Shown here: piece after piece, positions 1-7,015 of the stretch
How positions within the stretch are numbered: the stretch's first letter is position 1
How the letters are laid out: every line of letters begins with the position of its first letter
Assembly: GCA_030690175.1 (NCBI GenBank)
Contig: JAUYHE010000049.1
Location: 1 to 13,053, forward strand
DNA length: 13,053 nt
DNA from: a bacterium
Lineage (GTDB): Bacteria; Patescibacteriota; Microgenomatia; Woykebacterales; RBG-16-39-9b
Reading direction: 5' to 3'
Position numbers and translations under genes: made by a program
Notes under the pieces: generated by a model
The model's input: only the letters and a program-made list of their open reading frames with translations
Databases searched by the model: none
Told to the model about the DNA's origin: nothing

Positions 1-18
1 AATGCGAGGATTGAAACA

Positions 19-50
19 AGGTGCGCAAGAACGGTTGTCCCCGCGCACCT
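19..50 (-). terminator. Candidate terminator hairpin of the left-end unit
   Basis: An 8-bp perfect inverted repeat, AGGTGCGC / GCGCACCT, is separated by 16 nt. Read on the minus strand it is followed by TTGTTTC, a short T-rich tail. It lies just after the last short reading frame of the minus-strand cluster (stop at 68-70), which fits a Rho-independent terminator for the transcript starting near 550. The T tract is weak and the loop long, so termination is inferred. Confidence 0.45.
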
Positions 51-67
51 GAACTGACGACGCTCTC

Positions 68-226
68 CTAGTCGTGGTAGCCGACCTGTCGCGCAAATCT
101 GTTTGGTGGTCTTCGTCCTTCGCTCTTCTTTGGTTCGGGAAACAGCAAAAGGATAAGAGCAAACAGTGTAGCTACAGCTTCGCACCACAGGTTGCATTCT
201 GGGGCTTTCTTTGCGATCGTTCCCAA
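68..226 (-). CDS. Possible 52-aa single-pass membrane peptide (third frame of the left-end cluster)
   Basis: An open frame from a TTG codon at 224-226 to TAG at 68-70 encodes 52 residues. It has a clear membrane segment (about residues 17-29, VATLFALILLL) followed by a charged, proline-containing tail (PEPKK, then Arg-rich), which looks like real protein rather than noise. It is in the same frame as the 233-343 reading frame and is separated from it only by the TAG at 233-235. A purine-rich AGGAAGG precedes the TTG but is too close to be a good ribosome site. It could be a separate small gene, the C-terminal part of a split gene, or a readthrough product. I recognise no family. Confidence 0.35.
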   Translation of the reverse strand: MGTIAKKAPECNLWCEAVATLFALILLLFPEPKKSEGRRPPNRFARQVGYHD

Positions 227-232
227 CCCTTC

Positions 233-343
233 CTAGCCAGCGTTGGCTGAGCCGTTTTCTGATTGACCCTTTTGAAAAAACCTATGGGTAAGTATTGCTA
301 GTAGGCCCAGGCCCAGTCCGATTGATATAAACATGAAACCCAT
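233..343 (-). CDS. Possible 36-aa membrane reading frame, +1 relative to the upstream gene
   Basis: Starting at ATG 341-343, this frame encodes a hydrophobic segment (MGFMFISIGLGLGLLAIL) followed by a polar tail ending ENGSANAG and a TAG stop. It overlaps the 3' end of the 282-512 gene in the +1 frame. That gene's own tail in this region is polar and unconvincing, while this frame continues as a membrane helix. The simplest reading is one two-helix protein broken by a single-base indel (natural or sequencing error). A translationally coupled or frameshifted product is also possible. No convincing SD precedes either nearby ATG. Confidence 0.35.
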   Translation of the reverse strand: MGFMFISIGLGLGLLAILTHRFFQKGQSENGSANAG

Positions 344-512
344 TACCCCGTAATCTTAGGAGAGAAGCGTTACGCTCTTGGCCAATAGCTCCGAGCCCAA
401 CGATTTCTCGGAACCCAGGTAGGTAAGCTAAGCCAATGAGCAAAGATCCTCCTACCAAGGCGGTTGCTATAGTGAAAAGCCATAGCCCAAAGTAATCGGT
501 CTGTTTACGCAT
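282..512 (-). CDS. Small membrane protein of unknown function, 76 aa
   Basis: The start is set by an ATG at 510-512 preceded by GGAGGG about 7 nt upstream. A TTG 15 bp earlier lies inside the SD and is unlikely. The N-terminus MRKQTDYFGLW leads into a membrane helix (about residues 9-30, FTIATALVGGSLLIGLAY), then a polar stretch around GLGAIGQERNASLL. The last ~25 residues are hydrophilic and low in character. In the +1 frame the DNA encodes a second membrane helix instead, so the annotated C-terminus may be a frameshift artefact. It has its own extended -10 promoter (557-565) and a possible terminator at 19-50, so it is a self-contained unit. No family is recognised. Confidence 0.6.
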   Translation of the reverse strand: MRKQTDYFGLWLFTIATALVGGSLLIGLAYLPGFREIVGLGAIGQERNASLLRLRGNGFHVYINRTGPGPTSNTYP

Positions 513-556
513 CTTGTCTCCCTCCAACTGCGATTTTACTTATTTTGACCGAGGCA

Positions 557-591
557 ATTATATCACAAACCCTATAATGACTAGATGTCAA
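557..591 (-). promoter_or_regulatory. Extended -10 promoter for the left-end membrane gene
   Basis: On the minus strand TGATATAAT (557-565) is a perfect extended -10 element. A consensus TTGACA lies at 586-591, but the 23-bp spacing is too long for a standard pair, so the extended -10 probably carries recognition. Transcription would start near 550, giving a leader of about 38 nt that contains the SD. A second TATAAT lies on the plus strand at 573-578, also without a well-spaced -35. Confidence 0.55.
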
Positions 592-652
592 ATAGATCGC
601 TTCGCGTTCTGCGTTCTGACGAACTAGACAAATTTCAAATGTCAAATAAGCC

Positions 653-676
653 AATTAACTAATTAACCAATCAACT
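653..676 (+). repeat. Three tandem copies of an 8-nt unit AATTAACY
   Basis: AATTAACT (653-660), AATTAACC (661-668) and AATCAACT (669-676) are three adjacent 8-mers just upstream of the cysS -10 box. The first provides the best-spaced -35-like TTAACT. It could be simple AT-rich filler. Confidence 0.6.
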
Positions 677-683
677 GTATAAT
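655..683 (+). promoter_or_regulatory. cysS promoter placing the start site at the ATG (leaderless)
   Basis: TATAAT at 678-683 is preceded by TTAACT at 655-660 with a 17-bp spacer. The -10 box ends 7 nt before the cysS ATG (691), so transcription is expected to start at or next to the A of the start codon. No SD is present upstream of the ATG. Confidence 0.6.
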
Positions 684-690
684 TATAGCT

Positions 691-2103
691 ATGACCGAGA
701 TTTTCTTGACTAACACCCTGATTCGTAAAAAAGAAAAATTTGTCCCAATTGAAAAGGGTACGGTGGGGATTTATTCTTGTGGACCCACGGTTTATCGAGA
801 TATCCATATTGGAAACTTACGCACGTATTTGGCAGCGGATATCCTCAAGCGAATTCTCATCTACAACGGTTACAAAGTAAAACATATCAAAAACATCACT
901 GATGTTGGTCATATGCGCACCGATGAGAGACAAGGCCAGGCCTTTGATCCTATAATTGTTGAAGCGCTGAAACAAGGCAAAACTCCTCAGCAAATCGCCG
1001 AAACTTATACGCAAAAATTTCTTGAAGATGAAAAAAGAGTAAATATCCTTCCAGCAGATGTTTACCCAAAGGCTACCGAACACATCAAAGAGATGGTCGA
1101 ACTAACAAAAGCTCTTCTCGACAAAGGTTTTGCTTACGAAACAGAAGGTAACGTATACTTCGACGTTAAAAAATTTGAGCGTTACGGAGTGCTTTCCGGC
1201 AACACTTTAAACAAAATGAGTAAGTTGTTAGCGGCGGTTCGGGTCGCGACCGAAACTGATAAAAAGGATTCGGTTGATTTTGCCCTTTGGAAAAAAGCCG
1301 AGGAAGGTAGGGAAATGAAGTGGGCTAGTCCTTGGGGAGAAGGTTTTCCTGGTTGGCATATAGAATGTTCGGCGATGAGTATGAAGCACCTTGGCTCACA
1401 TTTTGATGTTCACACCGGCGGAGAAGACAACATTTTCCCTCATCACGAGGATGAAATTGCCCAAAGTGAAGCCGCTACTGGAAAAAAGTTTGTTAACTAC
1501 TGGCTTCACGCCGGTTTCCTTCTCGTCGACGGTAAAAAAATGGCCCGGCGCGAGGGTAATGTTTATACAGTCAGCGACATTGTCGAAAAAGGTTTCAACC
1601 CCCTGGCATTTCGTTACTTGTGTCTCACCGCCCACTACCGCTCTCGTCTAAATTTTACCTGGAAATCTCTAGAAGCGGCCGCCGCTGCGTTGAACAATTT
1701 GTATCGTGAAGTAACCGGCTACGCGACGACCGATATACCAAAAATTGGCTGCGCCGAATATGAGCAGCGATTTCTCGAAGCAGTAAATGACGATATGAAC
1801 ACTCCGGCGGCTTTATCAATCGTTCAAGAGCTCGTTGATAGTGACTACCCGCCAAGTGCAAAACTACAAAGTTTGTATAAATTCGACGAAGTTTTGGGGT
1901 TGGATCTGCAGCAGGTTGCCGGTGAGGCAGCCGAAGTACCGGTAGAGGTTAAAAACCTCGTTGAGGAGCGGGAACAAGCAAGAAAAGAAGAGGATTTTGA
2001 GAAGGCAGATGAACTGCGTAGAGAAATAGCGAAGAAGGGTTATGAAGTCGTCGATGCCAAGGGAGGACCAGGGTTAAAGAAAATAATTAGCGACCAGTCT
2101 TGA
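691..2103 (+). CDS. cysS: Cysteine--tRNA ligase
   Basis: Charges tRNA-Cys with cysteine using ATP in the cytoplasm. The 470-residue length matches the family (E. coli 461). The class I HIGH signature appears as HIGN (39-42) within CGPTVYRDIHIGN. Probable zinc ligands by comparison with E. coli are C30, C226 (GWHIEC), H251 and E255 (FPHHEDE). The KMSKS loop is KMARREGN (283-290), with Ala and Arg replacing the usual Ser and Lys, a conservative but notable change. The C-terminal helical anticodon-binding region ends with the usual EEREQARKEEDFEKADELR segment. The ATG lacks an SD and lies 7 nt after a -10 box. Four pilin-type genes follow 40 bp downstream in the same direction, with no terminator seen between. 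Confidence 0.97.
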   Translation: MTEIFLTNTLIRKKEKFVPIEKGTVGIYSCGPTVYRDIHIGNLRTYLAADILKRILIYNGYKVKHIKNITDVGHMRTDERQGQAFDPIIVEALKQGKTPQQIAETYTQKFLEDEKRVNILPADVYPKATEHIKEMVELTKALLDKGFAYETEGNVYFDVKKFERYGVLSGNTLNKMSKLLAAVRVATETDKKDSVDFALWKKAEEGREMKWASPWGEGFPGWHIECSAMSMKHLGSHFDVHTGGEDNIFPHHEDEIAQSEAATGKKFVNYWLHAGFLLVDGKKMARREGNVYTVSDIVEKGFNPLAFRYLCLTAHYRSRLNFTWKSLEAAAAALNNLYREVTGYATTDIPKIGCAEYEQRFLEAVNDDMNTPAALSIVQELVDSDYPPSAKLQSLYKFDEVLGLDLQQVAGEAAEVPVEVKNLVEEREQARKEEDFEKADELRREIAKKGYEVVDAKGGPGLKKIISDQS

Positions 2104-2143
2104 TAAGAGGCGGGTTAAAGCTTTAAAATTAAATTGCAAACTT

Positions 2144-3013
2144 ATGTTTCTACCGCTGCCCGTTGTCAGAAACTCAAAACTTCTCCAAAGAGGGTTCACC
2201 CTAATTGAATTGCTTATTGTCGCCGCCCTCATCGCGATTTTGTTGGCTATTCTCCTTGCGAGGCTGGGTACTTTTGGTGATCAAACCAGAGTTGCCACAA
2301 CAGCCCAGCGGATTATTAGTACTTTAGAGCTTGCCCGCAACCAAACACTAGCAAGTGAAAGTGAAACGGTCTACGGCGTGCATTTTGAAAGCGACAAATA
2401 CGTTTTATTTAAAGGCGCTAGCTATGATCCGGTAAGTCCAGATAATAAAGTTATCAATCTAAGCGAGGTAGAAATTAACGATGTGGTTGTGGCCGGGGGG
2501 AGTGATGTAGTTTTTGCGCGGATCCGCGGAACTACAGTAAATAGTGGTGATATCAAGATTCGTTTAATAAACGATACTAGCCGAACGGCCACGATACTTA
2601 TCAATTCTCAGGGGCAGGCCAGTTTGAATGAGTTCGTGAGCGCTCCAACGGCTCGTACTACTGACACCCGCCATCTTCATCTCGATTTCGGCTGGAGTAT
2701 GGCTAGCTCAAACACTCTACGGCTTATTTTTTCGGATCCTCCAAACCCACCTGTGACAAGAGACATAGATATTTCAGATAATACAAACTCGGGCAAATTT
2801 GAGTGGGAGGATGAGGTACCTGTAAACGCAAGCGAGCAAAAATTACGAATTCACAGTCATTCACTAACCCCAAATACAATTCTTAGTATTCATAGAGACA
2901 GACGATTCAATGATAAAGCCTTACAGGTACAAGTAGACGGAGCTACAGTCGGGACATACGATGCAGCTGGAAATTTCACGCCGGGTTCGATAAGTAGCTA
3001 TGAAATACAATAG
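2144..3013 (+). CDS. FimT/GspH-like minor pseudopilin with long C-terminal extension
   Basis: Has a type III-style prepilin signal: a basic leader ending LLQRG, cleavage expected between G17 and F18, and the mature sequence FTLIELLIVAALIAIL with the conserved Glu at mature position 5 (E22). The first ~100 mature residues (ARNQTLASES region) fit the FimT/GspH family, whose members usually sit at the pilus tip or prime assembly. At 289 aa it is much longer than typical members. Residues from about 150 on form an extra Ser/Thr/Asn-rich region, perhaps a beta-sandwich. The product would be cleaved by a PilD-type peptidase not present here. The stop overlaps the next gene by 14 bp. No SD is visible. 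Confidence 0.85.
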   Translation: MFLPLPVVRNSKLLQRGFTLIELLIVAALIAILLAILLARLGTFGDQTRVATTAQRIISTLELARNQTLASESETVYGVHFESDKYVLFKGASYDPVSPDNKVINLSEVEINDVVVAGGSDVVFARIRGTTVNSGDIKIRLINDTSRTATILINSQGQASLNEFVSAPTARTTDTRHLHLDFGWSMASSNTLRLIFSDPPNPPVTRDIDISDNTNSGKFEWEDEVPVNASEQKLRIHSHSLTPNTILSIHRDRRFNDKALQVQVDGATVGTYDAAGNFTPGSISSYEIQ

Positions 3014-3509
3014 CAAAATTCATAATTTAAAGAAGGCAGAAAAGGGTATTGGTTTGGTTGAGATTCTCATCGTAATAGCCGTAATTGCGGTTGGGTTTTT
3101 GGCTATCATATCATTCCTAATTTTTTCTCGTGGTGTTACCTTTCAAGTTGCTAGAAATACCCGTGCAACATCGCTAGCCGAGGAAGATACAGAGGCAATA
3201 AGAGCTATGAGGGATGAGAGCTGGAGCAGCAATATTGCGACGCTTACCTTCGGCACAACTTATTATCCGGTAATTTCTGGTGATAAATGGACGTTGACTA
3301 CAACAAACCCTGGTTTGATAGATAATCTCTATACTCGAACGGTGGTGGTTGAAAACGTAGGAAGGGATGCCAATGGCAATATTGTAGCCAGTGGCGGTAC
3401 AAATGACCCCAAGACAAAGAAGGTTACTTCGACAGTAAGTTGGACAGAAGATGGGAGAAATAAACAGGTGGTGCTGACTACCTATATTGGAGACTTTTTG
3501 GGAAACTAA
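3000..3509 (+). CDS. PilV/GspI-like minor pilin
   Basis: A 169-aa prepilin with basic leader MKYNSKIHNLKKAEKG, cleavage expected after G16, and mature start IGLVEILIVIAVIAVGFLAI with Glu at position 5 (E21). The motif SLAEEDTEAIRAMRDESW just after the helix is characteristic of PilV-like minor pilins in this kind of genome. The C-terminal part ends in a strand-rich segment (TSTVSWTEDGRNKQVVLTTY). The gene begins inside the end of the preceding pilin gene and its TAA stop shares one base with the next ATG, so coupled translation of the cluster is likely. The PilV assignment rests on gene order and the N-terminal motif. Confidence 0.82.
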   Translation: MKYNSKIHNLKKAEKGIGLVEILIVIAVIAVGFLAIISFLIFSRGVTFQVARNTRATSLAEEDTEAIRAMRDESWSSNIATLTFGTTYYPVISGDKWTLTTTNPGLIDNLYTRTVVVENVGRDANGNIVASGGTNDPKTKKVTSTVSWTEDGRNKQVVLTTYIGDFLGN

Positions 3510-4156
3510 TGCGAATTAAAAATTTAAAATTTAAAATTAAAAATTACGCGAAGGGGTTTACGTTTTCACGAAGTAACAAGGCAAAGCTAATGCTAAAATA
3601 TTTTTTGCCAAAAGCAAAAAGCAGCATTGGCTTTACGTTGATTGAGTTGCTCATCTACGCGGCACTCCTGATTATTATCGGTGTAGTAGCCGTTGCTTTT
3701 TTCATCCAAGTGATCAATGTTACTGAAACTTCGCGGCGCAGTCGGGAGTCGCTGGATAATGCCAGACGCGTGATTGATGTGATTGGGCAAGAGATTCGCC
3801 ACGGGAGTTCGGTTTATACACTGACCAGTAAGTTGGATATGGATAACGGACAGTTGAGCTTGGAAACTACTAGAGACCTACCAGCCGACGAAGAGAGCAC
3901 TTATGTAGATATGTACTTAAATTCTGACGGAAGAGTGTATCTAAGACGGGAAAGCGGAACGGATCAATTGATAACAAGTGAAAAAGTGAAAGTGACAAAG
4001 CTGCGCTTCAGCCTGCTCTCTGATCCGGCAGTGAACGATCCAGCTGAAAAAACAGCAGTTCAGGTAATTGTTACGGCGCAGTATCTCGATCCGATAAGCG
4101 GACCAAGTAACCAAGTAACGTTGACTAGTACATCGACGTTGAGGTCGTATGAGTGA
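3509..4156 (+). CDS. PilW/GspJ-like minor pilin
   Basis: Encodes a prepilin with cleavage expected between G41 and F42 and mature start FTLIELLIYAALLIIIGVV, Glu at position 5 (E46). The segment SRESLDNARRVIDVIGQEIR after the helix is typical of PilW/GspJ-like proteins. The 41-residue leader is unusually long. Its first part is encoded by an AT-rich near-repeat (3516-3545), and a shorter leader starting at the ATG at 3590 (MLKYFLPKAKSSIG) would be more normal. The listed start overlaps the preceding stop by one base (TAATG). The final bases overlap the next gene by 8 bp. It probably joins the initiating tip complex with its neighbours. Confidence 0.82.
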   Translation: MRIKNLKFKIKNYAKGFTFSRSNKAKLMLKYFLPKAKSSIGFTLIELLIYAALLIIIGVVAVAFFIQVINVTETSRRSRESLDNARRVIDVIGQEIRHGSSVYTLTSKLDMDNGQLSLETTRDLPADEESTYVDMYLNSDGRVYLRRESGTDQLITSEKVKVTKLRFSLLSDPAVNDPAEKTAVQVIVTAQYLDPISGPSNQVTLTSTSTLRSYE

Positions 4157-5594
4157 AAAAATTAAAAATAAATTGTTCCATAACCAAATATTTTCGCTTG
4201 TAGCTTCAAAAATTTGGGTATTCTCGCGCTCTGCGCCACTAACGCGGGCTAAAAAATTTAGCGAAGGGGGGCAGATAGCGATAATTTTGGTGTTGACGCT
4301 TCTTTCAACTGCCAGCATATTGGTAGTAGCTTTGGGAGTAGTTGCCTTCAATGAAGTTAAAAAGTTAAACAATGTTGTAAAAAGTGCTCAAAGCTACTAC
4401 GTGGCCGAAGCCGGGATTGAAGATGTCGTCACCCGTGTAAAAAATAAAATGATCTACCCCAATCCAGGTACTTATTCATTTCCAGTAGGTCAGGGGACAG
4501 CAGAGGTAACAATTTCCGGGTCTCTAGAAAATCTTTCAATTGTATCTAAAGGAGATGTTGCGAATAGGATCCGTAAAGTAGCGGTGAATCTTACCTCATT
4601 GCCCAGTGAAACAGATGTGGATTTTAATTATGGGGTTCAAGTCGGCGATGGCGGCTTGAGTATGAAAAGCAATTCCGAAGTTACTGGTGGAGTGTTTGCT
4701 AACGGTCCAATTTTTTGTCCTAGCGGTTGCGGGGGAGGAGTTACATTACCAAAGATAGTTGGCGATGCTTTTTCTGCGGTACCAGCGGGAAGTACGGGAA
4801 TCGGTCAAAACTTAGCAATCAAGAAATCTGCTCCTGGTGCTACTGATGGAAATGGCCACGCAAATACGATCCGTAGTGTAACTGCTGATGGAACGCTCTA
4901 CTGTAAAACTGGTTCTGGGAACAATAAAGTTTGTGATACCTCTGAAGATGATCCCGAGCCTCAGTCGCTACCTGTTAGCGATTCAACTATTAATACCTGG
5001 AAATCTTGGGCAGCAGCTGGTGGGGAACAAGGTGATACAACGATTCCAGGAGGAACAACTTCGTCAATAGGACCGAGAAAAATCAATGGTAACTTAACTA
5101 TTAATTCAAATTCTACTTTGATAGTTACCGGTACTATCTGGGTGACTGGAAATATTACCGTAAACTCCAATAGTTTGATCCTGCTCCACAGTAGTTTTGG
5201 TGCCGATGGGAGTGCGGTAGTCTTGGCAGGGGATACCGGCAATACTGGTCAAATTGTTATAAATAGCAACGTAACTATCTGCGGATCAAATGGGGGAGTA
5301 CTGGGTTCGTGTAACACTGAAAACGGAAGTTACATAATGTTTCTTTCCACCTTTCCTTTTGACCCGACGCAAGATGCGATACTAGCCTATAGCAACATAC
5401 TTACCTCCATACTATATGCAAACAATGGCGCCATCCGTTTGAATTCAAATGTGCGTGTGAAAGAAGTAACCGGTTATGGTCTGCGATTGGAATCCGATGC
5501 AACAGTCACTTTTGAAACTGGTTTAGGGAGCGTGGTATTTACTACTGGTCCGGGAGCGGTGTTTAAAATAAATAGTTGGGAAGAAGTCACGTAG
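4149..5594 (+). CDS. PilX-like pilus protein with repeat-rich, probably beta-helical C-terminal region
   Basis: Residues ~40-70 form a membrane helix (GGQIAIILVLTLLSTASI) followed by VKSAQSYYVAEAGIEDVVTRV, the PilX N-terminal hallmark. The usual position-5 Glu is absent, as often in PilX/GspK-type tip pilins. The remaining ~390 residues are extracellular by inference and contain recurrent short motifs: KSNSEV near 173, INSNST near 318, VNSNS near 338, INSNV near 371 and LNSNV near 431, each beside alternating hydrophobics, which suggests rungs of a beta-solenoid. Cysteine pairs (FCPSGC, YCKTG...VCD, ICGSN...GSCN) could form disulfides. It is the last and largest of four overlapping minor pilin genes and may act as the tip adhesin. 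The function is inferred. Confidence 0.78.
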   Translation: MSEKIKNKLFHNQIFSLVASKIWVFSRSAPLTRAKKFSEGGQIAIILVLTLLSTASILVVALGVVAFNEVKKLNNVVKSAQSYYVAEAGIEDVVTRVKNKMIYPNPGTYSFPVGQGTAEVTISGSLENLSIVSKGDVANRIRKVAVNLTSLPSETDVDFNYGVQVGDGGLSMKSNSEVTGGVFANGPIFCPSGCGGGVTLPKIVGDAFSAVPAGSTGIGQNLAIKKSAPGATDGNGHANTIRSVTADGTLYCKTGSGNNKVCDTSEDDPEPQSLPVSDSTINTWKSWAAAGGEQGDTTIPGGTTSSIGPRKINGNLTINSNSTLIVTGTIWVTGNITVNSNSLILLHSSFGADGSAVVLAGDTGNTGQIVINSNVTICGSNGGVLGSCNTENGSYIMFLSTFPFDPTQDAILAYSNILTSILYANNGAIRLNSNVRVKEVTGYGLRLESDATVTFETGLGSVVFTTGPGAVFKINSWEEVT

Positions 5595-5611
5595 ATTGGT
5601 GAGTTGCAAGG

Positions 5612-5640
5612 TTGCTAGGCAATTTTATTATTGTTATGAT
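5612..5640 (+). promoter_or_regulatory. Possible pilN promoter
   Basis: TTGCTA (5612-5617) and TATGAT (5635-5640) are 17 bp apart in the 57-bp gap before pilN. The expected start site would leave a leader of about 5 nt before the ATG at 5652. Only a weak AAGAAG lies upstream of the ATG. Read-through from the pilin cluster is equally possible. Confidence 0.4.
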
Positions 5641-5651
5641 GATATAAGAAG

Positions 5652-6236
5652 ATGAATCTGCCCCTTTTCAAAAAAAACAAAGGTAAAAATATCAACCTAC
5701 TTCCCGAAGAAACCGCAGGGTCTGTTACCTTTAAACGCGACATAATCTTTGCTCTTCTCACTCCGGTAGCGACACTCGTGCTTCTTGGTTTGATTTTCGC
5801 TACGCTTACCATTTTGGAACAAAAGGAAAAATTTACGGCCAGGAACATCCAAAAGAAAATAGAGGAGCAAACTACCCTCTGGCAGCAGTTTGCTGCCAGC
5901 GCAAAAACCGCTAGCAACGTAAAAGACGCAATTTCTACCCACCAGCAAAGTACCCAGCAAAACGATCAGGCAGTAGGTTCCATAACTTCTATCCAAAGCG
6001 TGGTGCCAAACGGGGTAGTCATAACAAAGCTTGATATCGATAAAGAAGGAAAGACTTCTGTTGATGGTAGTGCTAGCGACCCGAGAACTATATTTCAGTT
6101 CGTAGAAACGTTAAATTCCAAATCCGAAACGTTTTCAGATCTGAAACTAGAAAATATTGGTTTTAGTAGTCAGCAGGCAGGAGGTAGTGGCACGCAATAC
6201 AACTTTTCTTTTAGTTTGGTGGTAAAGACAGAATGA
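5652..6236 (+). CDS. pilN: Type IV pilus inner-membrane alignment protein PilN
   Basis: A 194-aa bitopic protein with a short cytoplasmic N-terminus carrying NINLLP (residues 13-18), the conserved PilN motif that binds cytoplasmic PilM. Then come one membrane helix (about 31-55), a helical, Gln-rich coiled-coil stretch (about 56-110) and a C-terminal alpha/beta domain (VVPNGVVITKLDID...YNFSFSLVV). PilN pairs with PilO to link the pilus motor to the membrane. The stop overlaps pilO by 4 bp (ATGA). pilM, usually directly upstream, is not in the window; the pilin cluster occupies that place. Confidence 0.88.
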   Translation: MNLPLFKKNKGKNINLLPEETAGSVTFKRDIIFALLTPVATLVLLGLIFATLTILEQKEKFTARNIQKKIEEQTTLWQQFAASAKTASNVKDAISTHQQSTQQNDQAVGSITSIQSVVPNGVVITKLDIDKEGKTSVDGSASDPRTIFQFVETLNSKSETFSDLKLENIGFSSQQAGGSGTQYNFSFSLVVKTE

Positions 6237-7015
6237 AAAAATCTATCGCGAATTTACTGAAAAACACACAGCTTCTTACGGTACTATCTATTATTATCAG
6301 TATATTTTTGTTGATTTTGCTTGGGCCTTCTCTTTTATTCCCCAAATTTTCGGCTTGGAGAGACAAAACCGCTAAAAATGATCAAGAAGGCTCTCGACTG
6401 ACCGCCATCACCGAAAACGTTACCCTGCTGCAGCAAATAGACACTCAAAACCTACAACTTTATTCAGATTTGGTGAGGAAGCTTTTACCTGCGCAGGCTG
6501 ATGAACTGCGGGTGGTGGCATTGATTGATGAACTTGTAAAAAGAAGTGGGGTCAGTTTGGAAAGTGTTAAAGTGATAAGTAAGACGGCCTCTAGTACTAC
6601 CGCTGCAACAACTGCCCAAGTAGCGCCGACAGCCGGGTCCCCAGAAGCGGCACCAAAAACAACCAGCGGTACCACAGCTGCACCTACTCAAGCGGCCACT
6701 GCTTCTGCATTTAACGTGAGCGTTACCTTTAAAGGCACCTTTGCCGAAAGTTTGCAACTGATAGATCTTTTATCAAGTACTAAAAGAACGATGAGTATAG
6801 AGAAAATTTCTTTTACTAGGGAGCAAAATAGCAATGACCTGGGAGTAAATGTAGAATTTTCGTTGCCGCTTGGTAAAGAAGCGGCCGTATCGCCAGAGAC
6901 TAAAGTAGAGTTTTCCGCCGCCGATACCCAAGCACTAAAAGAACTGTTGGCCAAGCTTACTATAGATGTCTCACCGACCGCGTTGCCTACCGGAAGAAGC
7001 AACCCGTTCAATTAG
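6233..7015 (+). CDS. pilO: Type IV pilus inner-membrane protein PilO
   Basis: A 260-aa protein with one N-terminal membrane helix (about 13-36), a helical region (about 50-115), a Thr/Ala/Pro-rich linker (about 118-158) and a C-terminal region beginning FNVSVTFKGTFAESLQLID, the typical PilO ferredoxin-like core. The linker splits the domain and is low complexity. The protein ends PTGRSNPFN; the GRSNPF element resembles the Arg-x-x-Pro-Phe motif of PilP-type proteins, an inference from memory. It would heterodimerise with PilN. The last 8 bp overlap the 3' end of convergent ychF, with no terminator visible between them. Confidence 0.85.
   Translation: MKKSIANLLKNTQLLTVLSIIISIFLLILLGPSLLFPKFSAWRDKTAKNDQEGSRLTAITENVTLLQQIDTQNLQLYSDLVRKLLPAQADELRVVALIDELVKRSGVSLESVKVISKTASSTTAATTAQVAPTAGSPEAAPKTTSGTTAAPTQAATASAFNVSVTFKGTFAESLQLIDLLSSTKRTMSIEKISFTREQNSNDLGVNVEFSLPLGKEAAVSPETKVEFSAADTQALKELLAKLTIDVSPTALPTGRSNPFN

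Noticed and set aside
1..17. The first bases end in GGATTGAAAC, which resembles the 3' end of many CRISPR repeats.
   Set aside because: Only one copy is visible at the window edge, no spacers or cas genes are present, and on the minus strand it is also the T-rich tail of a hairpin. Sequence left of the window would decide.
594..624. Tandem GCGTTCT units and a small GTTC/GAAC hairpin upstream of cysS.
   Set aside because: The stem is only 4 bp and no T tract follows; it looks like low-complexity intergenic filler.
1391..1651. A second-frame open stretch inside cysS.
   Set aside because: It is out of frame with a well-supported enzyme and has no start signals or family resemblance.
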